From contig NZ_FOKC01000002.1 in NCBI RefSeq assembly GCF_900112035.1, positions 124,001-188,000 of the forward strand: a stretch of 64,000 bases of DNA, written 5' to 3'. Below are positions 53,351 through 63,616 of this stretch, piece after piece. This DNA is from Nocardioides alpinus (GTDB taxonomy: Bacteria; Actinomycetota; Actinomycetes; Propionibacteriales; Nocardioidaceae). How positions within the stretch are numbered: position 1 is the first letter of the stretch; every line of letters starts with the position of its first letter. The translations under genes and the position numbers were made by a program. The notes under the pieces are model-generated. The model had not been told where the DNA came from. It saw only the letters and a list, made by a program, of their open reading frames with translations, and searched no databases.

Positions 53351-54300
53351 TCCTGACCCTGACACCCAATCCGAGCATCGACCGGACGGTGGCCCTGGAC
53401 GGCGAGCTGACCCGCGGCCAGGTCCACCGGGTCGCCTCGGTGACCTCGCAGGCCGGCGGCAAGGGGGTCAACATCTCCCGCGCGGCCGTCAGCGCCGACA
53501 TCCCCAGCATCGCCGTCGTGCCCGCCCACAAGGACGACCCGTTCGTCCTCGAGCTGCTCGGCGCGGGCATCGACTGCCGCCCCGTGCGCCCCGCCGGCGA
53601 CGTACGCGTCAACCTCACCATCACCGAGCCCGACGGCACCACCACCAAGCTCAACTCGCCGGGCGCCGAGGTGCTCCCGATGCACCTCGAGCTGATGGCG
53701 CAGACCATCCTGGTCCGTGCCTCTGGCGCTGACTGGACCGTGCTGGCAGGCTCACTTCCTGTGGGCGCGCCCCCGGGTTTCTACGCCGACCTCGTACGAC
53801 GTCTCCGCGAGGTGGGTGGCCGCGTCGCGGTCGACACCAGCGAGGCCCCGCTCCAGGCGCTGGTCGAGGCCCTCCCCGGCTCGGCGCCCGACCTGATGAA
53901 GCCCAACGGCGAGGAGCTCGCCTCCTTCACCGGTGGCGACCCCGACGAGCTCGAGTCCGACCCCGAGGCCGCCGCGGCAGCCGCGCGCGAGCTCATCGCC
54001 AAGGGTGTGGGCGCCGTCCTGGCGACCCTCGGAGGCAACGGCGCCGTCCTGGTCACGTCCGAGGGTGCGTGGCACGCCACGCCGCCCCCCACCACTGTCG
54101 TCAGCACCGTCGGTGCCGGCGACTCCAGCCTCTTCGGCTACCTGCTCGGCGACATCCGGGGGCTCCCCGCCCCCGAGCGCCTGGCCCTGGCCGTCGCCTA
54201 CGGCAGCGCCGCCGCGGGCCTACCCGGCACGACCATCCCCCTGCCCTCGCAGCTCCGCACGGAGCTCGTCGGCGTCACTCCCCTCGGAGGCACAGCATGA
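53347..54300 (+). CDS. fruK: 1-phosphofructokinase
   Basis: 317 residues from ATG 53347. MILTLTPNPSIDRTVAL, GGKGVNISRA and STVGAGDSSLFGYLLG, the three conserved loops of 1-phosphofructokinase/tagatose kinases (PfkB family; Asp of GAGD is the catalytic base). Converts fructose-1-phosphate from FruA to fructose-1,6-bisphosphate. Overlaps both neighbours by 4 bases. Confidence 0.94.
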   Translation: MILTLTPNPSIDRTVALDGELTRGQVHRVASVTSQAGGKGVNISRAAVSADIPSIAVVPAHKDDPFVLELLGAGIDCRPVRPAGDVRVNLTITEPDGTTTKLNSPGAEVLPMHLELMAQTILVRASGADWTVLAGSLPVGAPPGFYADLVRRLREVGGRVAVDTSEAPLQALVEALPGSAPDLMKPNGEELASFTGGDPDELESDPEAAAAAARELIAKGVGAVLATLGGNGAVLVTSEGAWHATPPPTTVVSTVGAGDSSLFGYLLGDIRGLPAPERLALAVAYGSAAAGLPGTTIPLPSQLRTELVGVTPLGGTA

Positions 54301-56360
54301 CCGACCTGATCACCACCGACCTCGTGCGGCTGGGCGCCGCCTGGGGCTCGGACAAGCACGACGTGATCCGCGCCCTCGCGGCCGTCGTCGACGACGCGGG
54401 GCGCGCGAGCGACAAGGACCAGCTGATCGAGGACGCGTTCGCCCGCGAGTCGACCTCGGCCACCGGCCTGCCCGGCGCGATCGCGATCCCGCACTGCCGT
54501 ACGACCGGGGTCGAGGTCCCGACGCTCGCCTTCGCGCGACTCGACCCGCCCGTCGACTTCGGCGCCAAGGACGGCCCGGCCGACCTGGCCTTCCTCATCG
54601 CCGCACCCGCCGGCGGCGACGCCGACCACCTCACCATCCTCACCAAGCTGGCCCGCGCGCTGGTCAAGCCGGCCTTCACCGACGCGCTGCGCTCCGCCGA
54701 GTCGGTCGAGGAGGTCGTCGACCTGATCTCCCACGAGATCGGGGAGCCCGCGCCAGGCGCGAAGGCCGCGTCCCCTGCTGCCCCTGCTGCTGCGGCTGCC
54801 GCCGCGGCTCCTGCCGCCGCTGCCGCTCCTGCTGCTCCTGCCACCACCGGCAAGCCGTCGCTCGTCGCCGTGACCGCCTGCCCGACCGGCATCGCCCACA
54901 CCTACATGGCCGCAGAAGCCCTCGAGGCCGCCGCCGAGCGCGCGGGCGTCGAGCTGCACGTCGAGACCCAGGGGTCCGCCGGCTCCACCCCGCTGGCCCC
55001 CGAGACCATCTCCCAGGCCGGCGCGGTCATCTTCGCCGTCGACGTGGGGGTGCGCGACCGGTCGCGCTTCGCCGGCAAGCCGATGGTGAGCTCCGGGGTC
55101 AAGCGGCCGATCGACGACGCCGACGCGATGATCGCCGAGGCGCTGCGCTACGCCGCCGACCCGTCCAGCGCGCCGCGCGTGGAGGGGACGGCCAGCGAGG
55201 TCAACGCCCACGCGGGCGGCAAGCAGTCGTTCGGCGCCACGGCACGCCGGGTCCTGATGACCGGCGTCTCCTACATGATCCCGTTCGTCGCCGCGGGCGG
55301 TCTGCTGATCGCCCTCGGCTTCCTCTTCGGTGGCTACGACATCACGACCGACGGCCAGAGGATCGCCGTCGAGAACACGTTCTTCAACCTGCCGGACCTC
55401 GACGAGCTCGGGCTCGAGAACGCCCTGCTGGACAGCCCGTTCTTCGCCTACCTCGGGGCCCTGCTCTTCACCCTCGGCGCGGCAGCGTTCGGCTTCCTCG
55501 TTCCGGCGCTCTCCGGCTACATCGCCTACGCCATCGCGGACCGCCCCGGCATCGCGCCCGGCTTCGTCATGGGCGCCGTCGCCGGCGTGATCAACTCCGG
55601 CTTCCTCGGAGGCATCGTCGGTGGCGTCCTGGCCGGCATGGCCGCCCTCTGGATCACCCGGTGGAAGGTGCCGACCTGGATGCGCGGGCTGATGCCCGTC
55701 CTGGTCATCCCGCTGCTGGCGACACTGATCTCCGGCTTCATCATGGTCGTCGTGCTGGGCAAGCCCCTCGCCGCGCTCATGGAGGCGCTGAGCGACGGCC
55801 TCAACAGCCTGCAGGGAGGCTCGGCGATCGTCCTGGGCGTCATCCTCGGCCTGATGATGGCCTTCGACATGGGTGGCCCGCTCAACAAGACCGCCTACGC
55901 CTTCGCCACCACCGGCCTCGGCGCCGCCGCGACCGCGACGGACGCCCCGGAGCTCAAGGTGATGGCGGCCGTCATGCTCGCCGGCATGGTCCCGCCCCTG
56001 GCGCTCGCACTGGCCACGGTCGTACGCCCCGGCCTGTTCACCGTTCCCGAGCGCGAGAACGGCAAGGCGGCGTGGGCGATGGGTGCCTCGTTCATCACCG
56101 AGGGGGCGATCCCGTTCGCGGCGGCCGACCCGCTGCGCGTGATCCCGCCCATCATGGCCGGCAGCGCCGTCACGGGCGCCCTCTCGATGGGCCTCGGCGT
56201 CAGCCTCCGGGCCCCGCACGGCGGGATCTTCGTCCTCTTCGCCGTCGACGGCGTGCTCGGCTTCCTGATCGCCCTGGTCGCCGGCGTGCTCGTCGCCGCC
56301 GCGCTGGTCGTCCTGCTCAAGAGCACCAACAAGGCCGACACCGACCTCGCTACGGTGTGA
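54297..56360 (+). CDS. fruA: fructose-specific PTS EIIABC protein
   Basis: 687 residues from ATG 54297, GGAGG upstream. EIIA (1-150) with IAIPHCRTTG (H66), an Ala/Pro linker (about 152-184, nearly all Ala and Pro), EIIB with VTACPTGIAHTYMAA (C195), then EIIC (about 300-680) with repeated hydrophobic helices and GGFLGGIVGG-like and DMGGPLNKTAYAF motifs. All three domains in one chain in A-B-C order. Takes up fructose and yields fructose-1-phosphate. Confidence 0.95.
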   Translation: MTDLITTDLVRLGAAWGSDKHDVIRALAAVVDDAGRASDKDQLIEDAFARESTSATGLPGAIAIPHCRTTGVEVPTLAFARLDPPVDFGAKDGPADLAFLIAAPAGGDADHLTILTKLARALVKPAFTDALRSAESVEEVVDLISHEIGEPAPGAKAASPAAPAAAAAAAAPAAAAAPAAPATTGKPSLVAVTACPTGIAHTYMAAEALEAAAERAGVELHVETQGSAGSTPLAPETISQAGAVIFAVDVGVRDRSRFAGKPMVSSGVKRPIDDADAMIAEALRYAADPSSAPRVEGTASEVNAHAGGKQSFGATARRVLMTGVSYMIPFVAAGGLLIALGFLFGGYDITTDGQRIAVENTFFNLPDLDELGLENALLDSPFFAYLGALLFTLGAAAFGFLVPALSGYIAYAIADRPGIAPGFVMGAVAGVINSGFLGGIVGGVLAGMAALWITRWKVPTWMRGLMPVLVIPLLATLISGFIMVVVLGKPLAALMEALSDGLNSLQGGSAIVLGVILGLMMAFDMGGPLNKTAYAFATTGLGAAATATDAPELKVMAAVMLAGMVPPLALALATVVRPGLFTVPERENGKAAWAMGASFITEGAIPFAAADPLRVIPPIMAGSAVTGALSMGLGVSLRAPHGGIFVLFAVDGVLGFLIALVAGVLVAAALVVLLKSTNKADTDLATV

Positions 56361-56399
56361 CCCACGCCTCACCCCATCCGACCCACCCGAAGGAGCACC

Positions 56400-56642
56400 A
56401 TGCCCAGCAAGTCCGTCGTCGTCGGCTCCGCCGTCGGCCTCCACGCCCGCCCCGCCGCGATCATCGCCGAGAAGGCCGGTGAGCTCGGGACGGAGGTCAC
56501 CATCAACGGTGTCGACGCCAGCTCGTCGCTGATGATCATGACCCTCGGCGCCGGCAACGGCGACACGGTCGAGGTGGCCGGCGACGACCAGGCCGCGGTC
56601 GACGCGATCGCCGCGCTGGTCGAGCAGGACCTCGACGCCTGA
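56400..56642 (+). CDS. ptsH: phosphocarrier protein HPr
   Basis: 80 residues from ATG 56400, AAGGAG upstream. VGLHARPAAIIAEKAG carries the phospho-His H15, and ASSSLMIMTLGAGNGD is the region of the regulatory serine. Accepts phosphate from EI and serves both EIIA proteins. Last gene of the operon. Confidence 0.95.
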   Translation: MPSKSVVVGSAVGLHARPAAIIAEKAGELGTEVTINGVDASSSLMIMTLGAGNGDTVEVAGDDQAAVDAIAALVEQDLDA

Positions 56643-56663
56643 CCGCACCACCCGACCGACTGC

Positions 56664-56724
56664 ATCGAGCGGTGCTCCAGCCACACTCCCCCCGACGTGG
56701 AGGGTGGACGGGGCACCGCTCGAT
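56664..56724. terminator. hairpin between ptsH and a convergent gene
   Basis: ATCGAGCGGTGC (56664-56675) pairs perfectly with GCACCGCTCGAT (56713-56724) around a partly self-complementary 37-base middle. Probably terminates both transcripts. Confidence 0.7.
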
Positions 56725-56753
56725 CTGCGTCGTACGCCGACCCGCGGGCCGGG

Positions 56754-57671
56754 TCAGGAACCGCGGAGGTAGCGGACCCGCACCCGCAGCGCCTGCTCGA
56801 GCTCGCCGAGCACCTCGGTGAAGAACTCGCGGCGGTAGTTCTCGTCGGTGACGGCGTAGACCGCGAAGTAGAGGCCGCTGAAGGCGGCGAGGAACGTCGA
56901 GACCTGGAGCAGCTCCCGGCTGACGGGGATGTTCCAGGCGTAGGTGAGGTCGGTCTCGATCCAGGTCGAGAGCACGTCGTCGTCCATCGCCACCACGCCG
57001 AAGACGATGAAGAAGGCGAAGACCGCCAGGGCGAGCAGCAGCACCTGAAAGGCCTGGGTGATGAGCAGGACGAGCACGAGGTTGGTGCGCTGCAGTCCGA
57101 CGACGTCGGCGTCGTCACCGAGCTCGTCGCGACCGACCTCGTCGTCGAGCCGGTCCACCTCCTCGGTGAGCCGGACGACGAGGAAGCCCGTCGCGAGTGC
57201 CGCGAAGAGCATCACCGCACCCCAGAGGACGCCGCCGTCGAGCGCGGACGCGATCATCCACACCTCGGTGTTGATGAAGAGGAACGTGACGAAGAGCAGC
57301 AGCATCGGCAGCGCCCGCGTCGCGAGCGGGAACAGCAGTCCCAGGCTGGACAGGGTCTGCCGCACCGCCCAGACGCCGATCAGGTGCACCCGCAGGGCGC
57401 GTCCGGCGTAGACCGCCGCCACGGCGAGCAGCACCGTCACGGCCGTGGAGATCCCGGACGCTGCGTCGTCGCCGCCCCAGACGGCGACCGCCACCCCGGT
57501 GGGGATCGCGAGCAGCAGGCCGACGGCTGCCACCAGCAGCAGTCGGCCACGGGCCAGGCGCCGGCGCACCTGCTCGCGGATCGGGTCGACGAAGTAGGGC
57601 AGGCCGTGCGCCAGGAACCAGGCCTCCGCCTCGGCGCGGCCGGTCGGCTCCGCCGGCTCGGCGCGCGTCAC
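56754..57671 (-). CDS. polytopic membrane protein of unknown function
   Basis: 305 residues, GTG 57671, overlapping the ribF stop by 4 bases. About seven hydrophobic helices grouped 45-65, 75-92, 105-135, 145-170, 205-235 and 250-285, with an acidic loop (EEVDRLDDEVGRDELGDDADV) after the fourth. No motif recognised. Coupled to ribF but with no obvious link to flavin metabolism. Confidence 0.75.
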   Translation of the reverse strand: MTRAEPAEPTGRAEAEAWFLAHGLPYFVDPIREQVRRRLARGRLLLVAAVGLLLAIPTGVAVAVWGGDDAASGISTAVTVLLAVAAVYAGRALRVHLIGVWAVRQTLSSLGLLFPLATRALPMLLLFVTFLFINTEVWMIASALDGGVLWGAVMLFAALATGFLVVRLTEEVDRLDDEVGRDELGDDADVVGLQRTNLVLVLLITQAFQVLLLALAVFAFFIVFGVVAMDDDVLSTWIETDLTYAWNIPVSRELLQVSTFLAAFSGLYFAVYAVTDENYRREFFTEVLGELEQALRVRVRYLRGS

Positions 57672-58603
57672 GCGAGGATCTCGCGCGCGCGGCGTACGTC
57701 GTCGTGCATGGTCTCGATGAGCGCCGCCATCCCCTCGAACTTCACCATCCCGCGGAGCCGCTCGACGAACGCGACCTCCACTTCAACGCCGTAGAGCTCG
57801 AGGTCGTCGCGGTCGAGGACGTAGGACTCCACGCGGCGCTCGCGCTCGCCGTCGAAGGTCGGGTTGGTGCCGACGGAGATGGCAGCGGGGTAGCGCTCGC
57901 CGGTGTCCAGACGGGTCAGCCAGCCGGCGTAGACCCCGTCGGCGGGTGCGGCGTCGATCGGAGGCACCGGCACGTTGGCCGTCGGGTAGCCCATCTCGCG
58001 GCCGCGCTTGTCGCCCTCGACGACCGTTCCGCGCACGGTGAAGGCCCGGCCGAGCGCCTCGGAGGCGCCCGCGACGTCGCCGGAGGCCAGGCACTGGCGG
58101 ACGTAGGTCGAGCTCCAGACCTGCGGACCGCCGTCGAGCGCCACGCCGACGGTCTCGAAGTCGCGCGTCGCGCCGGCCTCGACGAGGGTGGCCACCTCGC
58201 CGGCCGCCCTGGCGCCGAAGCGGAAGTTGGCGCCCACCACCACCGCGGCGGCGTGGAGCGCGTCGACCAGGATGCGGTCGATGAACTCCTGCGGCGACCA
58301 GCGGGAGATCTCGCGGTCGAAGCCGATCACCAGGATGCAGTCGACGTCCGCGGTCTCGAGGAGCCGGGCACGCGTGTGGATCGAGGTCAGCGTCGGCGGC
58401 GCGTGCTCGGGCCGCAGGACCGCCATCGGGTGCGGGTCGAAGGTGACCGCGACGACGGTGTCGACGCCGAGGCGGGTGGCCGTCTCGCGTGCCTCGCGCA
58501 GCACGTGGGCGTGGCCGAGGTGTACGCCGTCGAAGTTGCCGATGCTGACGACGGTGCGGCCGAGGTCGGCCGGCACGTCGTCGACTCCACGCCAGATCTG
58601 CAC
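57668..58603 (-). CDS. ribF: bifunctional riboflavin kinase/FAD synthetase
   Basis: 311 residues from GTG 58603 (TTG 58609 also in frame). FAD synthetase domain opens TVVSIGNFDGVHLGH, with VGANFRFGARAAG further on; riboflavin kinase domain (about 185-310) with GDKRGREMGYPTANV, GVYAGWL and VGTNPTF. Makes FMN then FAD. Follows truB in the infB-rbfA-truB-ribF block. Confidence 0.95.
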   Translation of the reverse strand: MQIWRGVDDVPADLGRTVVSIGNFDGVHLGHAHVLREARETATRLGVDTVVAVTFDPHPMAVLRPEHAPPTLTSIHTRARLLETADVDCILVIGFDREISRWSPQEFIDRILVDALHAAAVVVGANFRFGARAAGEVATLVEAGATRDFETVGVALDGGPQVWSSTYVRQCLASGDVAGASEALGRAFTVRGTVVEGDKRGREMGYPTANVPVPPIDAAPADGVYAGWLTRLDTGERYPAAISVGTNPTFDGERERRVESYVLDRDDLELYGVEVEVAFVERLRGMVKFEGMAALIETMHDDVRRAREILA

Positions 58604-58667
58604 GGGCAAACACTACTCAGCGGTCGGAGCCGGAAGGTGAGGCACCGGGCCTCCCCCTGGTTGAGGT

Positions 58668-58702
58668 CCGGTGCACGCGGTCCCAGCCTGCCCCTGCACC
58701 GG
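58668..58702. terminator. weak hairpin in the truB-ribF gap
   Basis: CCGGTGCA (58668-58675) against TGCACCGG (58695-58702), 8-bp stem and 19-base loop, in the 165-bp gap between truB and ribF. No run of T follows on the minus strand. Nothing else is clear in this gap. Confidence 0.3.
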
Positions 58703-58768
58703 TCTGTTTCGCCAGGATGGACCGCGCTGGTCAAGACCACCGCCACGCCGCCGGTCCCCGGGTCGTCC

Positions 58769-59626
58769 TCAGACGAAGACGGCAACCGCCTTGGCCTGCT
58801 CGCCGCGCTGCTCGTAGAGGGCGAGGAACCCTCCCTCGGGGTCGAAGACCGCGTGGGGGCCCTCTCCCGGGAGCATCAGCGCGAGGGCGCGCCCGAAACG
58901 GACGTCCGCAGCCTGCTCCTCGGTCAGCTCGACGACGGGGAACGACGCCCGCGCGGCCTCGGCGATCGGGACGACGTCGAAGGACTCGCCCAGCTCGTCG
59001 AGGGTGCGGGCGCGGGACAGGTCGAAGGAGCCGACCGCCGTGCGTCGCAGGGCGGTGAGGTGCCCTCCGACGCCGAGCGCCGCGCCCAGGTCACGGGCGA
59101 TCGCGCGGATGTAGGTGCCCGACGAGCAGCGTACGGAGATCCGTACGTCCGGCAGCGCCACCTCGTGCACCACGAGCTCGTGGATGGTCACCGGACGGGC
59201 CTTCAGCTCGACCTGCTCCCCCGCGCGGACGCGGGCGTAGGCACGCTGGCCGTCCACCTTGATCGCGGAGACGGCGGTCGGGACCTGATCGATGTCGCCG
59301 ACGAAGCGCGCCAGCTCGGCACGTACGTCGTCCTCCCGCACGCCGTCGGTCGCGTGGGTCGCCACGACCTCGCCCTCCGCGTCGTCGGTGGTCGTCGACG
59401 CGCCGAGCCGGATGGTGGCGTCGTAGGCCTTCTCGGTCAGCATCAGGTGCCCGAGCAGCCGGGTGGCGCGGTCGACGCCCAGCACGAGGACACCGGTGGC
59501 CATCGGGTCGAGGGTGCCGGCATGGCCGACCTTGCGGGTGCCGGCCAACCGGCGCACCCGCGCGACGACGTCGTGCGACGTCATGCCCGGGGACTTGTCG
59601 ACGACCACCAGGGCGGGGTCGACCAT
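58769..59626 (-). CDS. truB: tRNA pseudouridine(55) synthase
   Basis: 285 residues from ATG 59626, one base of which overlaps the rbfA stop. Catalytic Asp in GHAGTLDPMATGVLVLG (D40), VDKSPGMTSHDVV at the N-terminus and CSSGTYIRAIARDLG later. Makes pseudouridine 55 in tRNA. Length is normal. Confidence 0.95.
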   Translation of the reverse strand: MVDPALVVVDKSPGMTSHDVVARVRRLAGTRKVGHAGTLDPMATGVLVLGVDRATRLLGHLMLTEKAYDATIRLGASTTTDDAEGEVVATHATDGVREDDVRAELARFVGDIDQVPTAVSAIKVDGQRAYARVRAGEQVELKARPVTIHELVVHEVALPDVRISVRCSSGTYIRAIARDLGAALGVGGHLTALRRTAVGSFDLSRARTLDELGESFDVVPIAEAARASFPVVELTEEQAADVRFGRALALMLPGEGPHAVFDPEGGFLALYEQRGEQAKAVAVFV

Positions 59627-60180
59627 CAGGCGCGGTCGTCCTCGTCGGCGGACGCGTCCTCGCTCGCGGGCAGGGGCTCGGCAGCGGGCGGGACCTCCTC
59701 GAAGCCGAGGTCGGACCCGTCGTCGAGCGCGTCGGGCTCGCCCTCGAGGTCGTCCTCGTCGAGGATCTCGCGGGGCTTCTTGTACGGGTCGGCCTCGCCG
59801 GCGTAGGCCTCCACGCGGCGCGCGGCGACCTCCTCGTCCTGCTTGCGGGCGCGCTCGAGCACCTCGTCGAGGGCGCGGGCGCTCTCGGGGAGGGCGTCGG
59901 GGATGAAGGTCAGCGTCGGGACGATCCGCATGCCGAGCTGCTTGGCGACCTCGGAGCGGATGACGCCCTTGGCCGACTCGAGAGCCGCGGCCGTGTTGGC
60001 GAGCTCCTCGTCGGCACCGAGGACGGTGTAGAAGATCGAGGCCTGCTGGGAGTCACCGGTGACCCGGACGTCGGTGATCGTCACGAAGCCGAGCCGCGGG
60101 TCCTTGATCCGTCGCTCGAGCATCTCGGCGACGATGACCTGGATGCGGTCGGCGATCTTGCGGACGCGGGGGTTTGCCAT
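59626..60180 (-). CDS. rbfA: 30S ribosome-binding factor A
   Basis: 184 residues from ATG 60180, TGATG junction with truB. The KH-like core ([54 protein letters not shown]) fills 1-115. The tail of about 60 residues is acidic ([25 protein letters not shown]), longer than the usual 120-residue family size. Acts in late 30S maturation. The frame runs further up to 60297 through the repeated hairpin; not coding. Confidence 0.93.
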   Translation of the reverse strand: MANPRVRKIADRIQVIVAEMLERRIKDPRLGFVTITDVRVTGDSQQASIFYTVLGADEELANTAAALESAKGVIRSEVAKQLGMRIVPTLTFIPDALPESARALDEVLERARKQDEEVAARRVEAYAGEADPYKKPREILDEDDLEGEPDALDDGSDLGFEEVPPAAEPLPASEDASADEDDRA

Positions 60181-60245
60181 GGATCTACCTTCTCGAGTTC
60201 CCAGCCGGGACCCCCGGGCGGGGGAAGTCTTGCGCTGTTGGGGTG

Positions 60246-60300
60246 TTGCAACGGCCGAACCGTGCAGGAGTCCCCGCCTCAGCGGGGACTCCTGCATCAG
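60246..60300 (-). repeat. terminator-like repeated hairpin, copy B
   Basis: A perfect 15-bp stem TGCAGGAGTCCCCGC / GCGGGGACTCCTGCA (60263-60296, loop of 4), preceded by TTGCAACGGCC, as in copy A at 15823-15882. It lies 9 bp after the infB stop and before rbfA, in the same orientation relative to its upstream gene as copy A. Confidence 0.82.
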
Positions 60301-60309
60301 CTCAGCAGA

Positions 60310-63102
60310 TCAGGTGCGCGCGATCTCGCGCATCTCGAACGACTCCACGACATCGCCGATCTTGATGTCCTGGAAGTTCTTGAGCACGATGCCGCACTCG
60401 AACCCTTCCCGGACCTCGGACGCGTCGTCCTTCTCGCGACGGAGCGAGCCGAGGTCGAGGTTGTCGGCCACGACGGCGCTGTCGCGCAGGATCCGCACCT
60501 TGGCGTTGCGGCGGATGAGACCCGAGGTGACCATGCAGCCTGCGATGTTGCCGGCCTTGGACGAGCGGAAGATCTCGCGGATCTCCGCCTGACCGAGGGT
60601 CGACTCCTCGTAGATCGGCTTGAGCATGCCCTTGAGGGCTGCCTCGATCTCCTCGATGGCCTGGTAGATGACCGAGTAGTGCCGGATCTCGACACCCTCC
60701 TTGTCAGCCATCTGGGTCGCCTTGCCCTGCGGGCGGACGTTGAAGCCGATGATGATCGCGTCGGACGCAGCGGCCAGGTCGACGTTGGTCTCGGTGATCG
60801 CACCGACACCGCGGTCGATGACGCGCAGCGAGACCTCGTCGCCCACATCGATGTTGGCGAGGGCGTCCTCGAGCGCCTCGACCGAACCGGACACGTCGCC
60901 CTTGAGGATGAGGTTGAGCTCCTGGCTCTCGCCCTTCTCCATGGAGGCCATGAAGTCCTCGAGGCTGCGACGCACGCGACGCTTGGCCTGCATGGCCGCA
61001 CGCTCGCGCGCCTCACGCTTCTCAGCGATCTGGCGAGCCATCCGGTCGTCGTCGACGACGATGAAGTTCTGGCCCGCACCCGGCACCGCCGAGAGACCCA
61101 GCACCATCGCGGGACGCGACGGGTCGGCCTCGGTGATCTCGTTGCCGTGCTCGTCGAGCATGGCGCGGACACGACCGTGGGCCGGACCGGCGACGATCGA
61201 GTCGCCGACGCGGAGGGTTCCGCGCTGGACCAGCACCGTGGCGACCGGACCGCGACCGCGGTCGAGGTGCGCCTCGACCACGAGGCCCTGGGCGTCCTGC
61301 GTCGGGTTGGCACGCAGGTCGAGCGACGCGTCGGCAGTCAGGACGACGGCCTCGAGCAGCTTGTCGAGGTTGAGCCCGGCCTTGGCCGAGACGTCGACGA
61401 ACATCGCGTCGCCGCCGTACTCCTCGGGGATCAGGCCGTACTCCGTCAGCTGGCCGCGGACCTTGGTCGAGTCGGCGTCCGGCTTGTCGATCTTGTTGAC
61501 CGCGACCACGATCGGCACGTTGGCAGCGCGGGCGTGGTTGAGCGCCTCGACCGTCTGCGGCATGACGCCGTCGTCGGCCGCGACGACCAGGATCGCGATG
61601 TCGGTGGCCTGGGCACCACGAGCACGCATGGCGGTGAACGCCTCGTGACCGGGGGTGTCGATGAGGGTGATGCGACGGTCGTTGCCGTCGACCTCGGTGT
61701 GGACCTGGTAGGCACCGATGTGCTGGGTGATGCCACCGGCCTCCTTGTCGACCACGTTGGCGTCACGCAGCGCGTCGAGGAGCTTGGTCTTTCCGTGGTC
61801 GACGTGACCCATGACGGTCACGACCGGCGGGCGGATGACCAGGTCGTCCTCGTCGCCCTCGTCGGCGCCGAACTCGAGGTCGAACGTCTCGAGCAGCTCG
61901 CGGTCCTCGTCCTCCGGGGACACGATCTGGACGACGTAGTTGAGCTCCTCACCGATGAGCTCGAAGGTCTCGTCGCCGACCGACTGGGTCGAGGTGACCA
62001 TCTCGCCGAGCGAGAAGAGCATCTGGACCAGTGCGGCTGCGTCGACGTTGATCTTCTCGGCGAAGTCGGTCAGCGAGGCGCCACGCGGGAGACGTACGGT
62101 CTCGCCGTTGCCCTTGCGGACCCGCACGCCACCGATCGTCGGGGCCTCCATGGCCTCGAACTCCATACGACGCGCACGCTTGGACTTGCGTCCTCGACGC
62201 GACGGGCCGCCAGCGCGCCCGAAGGCACCCTGGGTCTGGCCACGCTGGCCGGGGCGCTGGCCGGGACGGCCGCTGGCGTTGGGGCCGAAGCCACCGGGAC
62301 GACCGGTCGTTCCGCCGGCAGCACCGCCGGGTGCGCCGCCGGGACGACCCGGGGCGCCACCGCGGGATGGGGCACCGGGACGACCGGGACCGCCGCCGGG
62401 GCCGCCACCGGGACCGCCACGGGCGGGCCGGGCACCGGGACCGTTGCCGAAGGCAGCCGGGGACTTGGGCATCATCGCCGGGTTGGGGCGCGGCATGCCG
62501 GGGCGTGCGTCGCCGCCACCGCCGGCCGGCGGGCGCGGCGGGCGCGTGTCGTCGCTGGGCGTGCGGGGCGCCGGGCGCGAGCCCATGCCCTGGCTCGGCG
62601 CGAACGGGTTGTTGCCGGGGCGCGGGGCTCCGGGACGACCCACCGGGCGCGGTGCCGGGGACGGGCTCTTGGCGGCCGGCGCAGCCGGTGCCTCGGGCTC
62701 GGCCGGCGGGGCCTCGGGCTCGGCCACGGGGGCCTTGGGGCCGGGCTTGGGGCCGGGGCGTGCAGCCGGTGCGGCCTCCTTGACAGGAGCGGCCGGGGCA
62801 GGAGCCTCGGTCGGCGTCTCGGCGGGCGCCTCGGTCGCCGCAGGTGCGGCGGCAGGCTTGGGACCGGGCTTCGGGGCGGCCTTCTTGGCCGGCGCCTCTG
62901 CCGCGGTGTCGGCGGCGGGAGCGGAGGCCGCAACGGCCTTCAGCTCATCGCCGTACTGCTTCTTGAAGCGCATCTCGACGGGGGGCTCGACAGTCGACGA
63001 AGCCGACTTGACGAACTCACCCATCTCCTTGAGCTTCTCGAGAACGAACTTGCTCTCGACTCCGAACTCCTTGGCGAGTTCGTGGACTCGGGTCTTTGCC
63101 AC
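60310..63102 (-). CDS. infB: translation initiation factor IF-2
   Basis: 930 residues from ATG 63102. N-terminal 60 residues hold the IF2-N helix domain ([23 protein letters not shown]). Residues about 75-330 are Ala/Pro then Gly/Arg-rich low-complexity, then a basic helix ([11 protein letters not shown]). The G domain begins about residue 430 with [18 protein letters not shown] and has DTPGHEAF and NKIDKP. Then two beta-barrel domains and the C-terminal domain that binds initiator tRNA. The long disordered N-terminal region is usual in actinobacteria. Confidence 0.97.
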   Translation of the reverse strand: MAKTRVHELAKEFGVESKFVLEKLKEMGEFVKSASSTVEPPVEMRFKKQYGDELKAVAASAPAADTAAEAPAKKAAPKPGPKPAAAPAATEAPAETPTEAPAPAAPVKEAAPAARPGPKPGPKAPVAEPEAPPAEPEAPAAPAAKSPSPAPRPVGRPGAPRPGNNPFAPSQGMGSRPAPRTPSDDTRPPRPPAGGGGDARPGMPRPNPAMMPKSPAAFGNGPGARPARGGPGGGPGGGPGRPGAPSRGGAPGRPGGAPGGAAGGTTGRPGGFGPNASGRPGQRPGQRGQTQGAFGRAGGPSRRGRKSKRARRMEFEAMEAPTIGGVRVRKGNGETVRLPRGASLTDFAEKINVDAAALVQMLFSLGEMVTSTQSVGDETFELIGEELNYVVQIVSPEDEDRELLETFDLEFGADEGDEDDLVIRPPVVTVMGHVDHGKTKLLDALRDANVVDKEAGGITQHIGAYQVHTEVDGNDRRITLIDTPGHEAFTAMRARGAQATDIAILVVAADDGVMPQTVEALNHARAANVPIVVAVNKIDKPDADSTKVRGQLTEYGLIPEEYGGDAMFVDVSAKAGLNLDKLLEAVVLTADASLDLRANPTQDAQGLVVEAHLDRGRGPVATVLVQRGTLRVGDSIVAGPAHGRVRAMLDEHGNEITEADPSRPAMVLGLSAVPGAGQNFIVVDDDRMARQIAEKREARERAAMQAKRRVRRSLEDFMASMEKGESQELNLILKGDVSGSVEALEDALANIDVGDEVSLRVIDRGVGAITETNVDLAAASDAIIIGFNVRPQGKATQMADKEGVEIRHYSVIYQAIEEIEAALKGMLKPIYEESTLGQAEIREIFRSSKAGNIAGCMVTSGLIRRNAKVRILRDSAVVADNLDLGSLRREKDDASEVREGFECGIVLKNFQDIKIGDVVESFEMREIART

Positions 63103-63197
63103 GGTGGGTTACTACTCCTTCTGGTCCGTGACCCCAGAAGGAGAAAACGGACCAGCTAGTGGGTGTGCACACTCATTACGAGTTACTCATCGAGTGC

Positions 63198-63563
63198 TCA
63201 TGAGCTGTGTGCTCCAGTTTCTGGTCGGTGGTGCTGTGATTCGGACTGGTCGTGCGGGTGGTGCTGATCCTGGTGCAGTGCGGCGAGATGGTCCTCCACC
63301 GGTGCGCCGGCGAGCGGGACACCCGAGCGGAGTGCCCGGGAGAATGCTCGGCGTCGCACTGCGAGCTGCCAGCACTCCTGCGTGGGGTGGAGGTGCGCCC
63401 CGCGGCCGGGTGCCCGGTGGTCCGGATCGGGCACCAGGGCTGGTCGGCCCTCGGCATCCGAGCCTGCGACCACGCGCAGCAGCTCGCTCACAGTGGCCCT
63501 GGCCCGGCAACCCACGCATGTCCGGACGGGTCCGGGCACAGGGTTGTCAGACGTGGTGGCCAC
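63198..63563 (-). CDS. ylxR: YlxR-family RNA-binding protein (DUF448, RnpM)
   Basis: 121 residues from ATG 63563. RTCVGCRARATVSELLRVV is the YlxR signature, followed by GRGAHLHPTQECW. The C-terminal part (about 80-121) is His/Gln/Pro-rich and is an extension to the family core. YlxR (RnpM) modulates RNase P in Bacillus. It is in the standard nusA-ylxR-infB position. Confidence 0.9.
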   Translation of the reverse strand: MATTSDNPVPGPVRTCVGCRARATVSELLRVVAGSDAEGRPALVPDPDHRAPGRGAHLHPTQECWQLAVRRRAFSRALRSGVPLAGAPVEDHLAALHQDQHHPHDQSESQHHRPETGAHSS

Positions 63564-63616
63564 TGCTCATCACTCTACTGCGTCGGGCCAGTGCTTTACG
63601 AACTGGCAGCCCCGCC

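Noticed and set aside
50818..53685. A 955-residue open frame on the minus strand covering ptsI and beyond
   Set aside because: The part above 52497 is antisense to the DeoR regulator and fruK, has no credible domain, and the enzyme I start fits ATG 52497.
54198..56684. An 828-residue minus-strand frame over fruA
   Set aside because: Antisense shadow of fruA, with no recognisable motif.
58604..58768. FMN riboswitch upstream of ribF
   Set aside because: The hairpin in this gap is short and the conserved FMN-aptamer segments are not visible; ribF here sits in the translation operon, where such switches are not expected.
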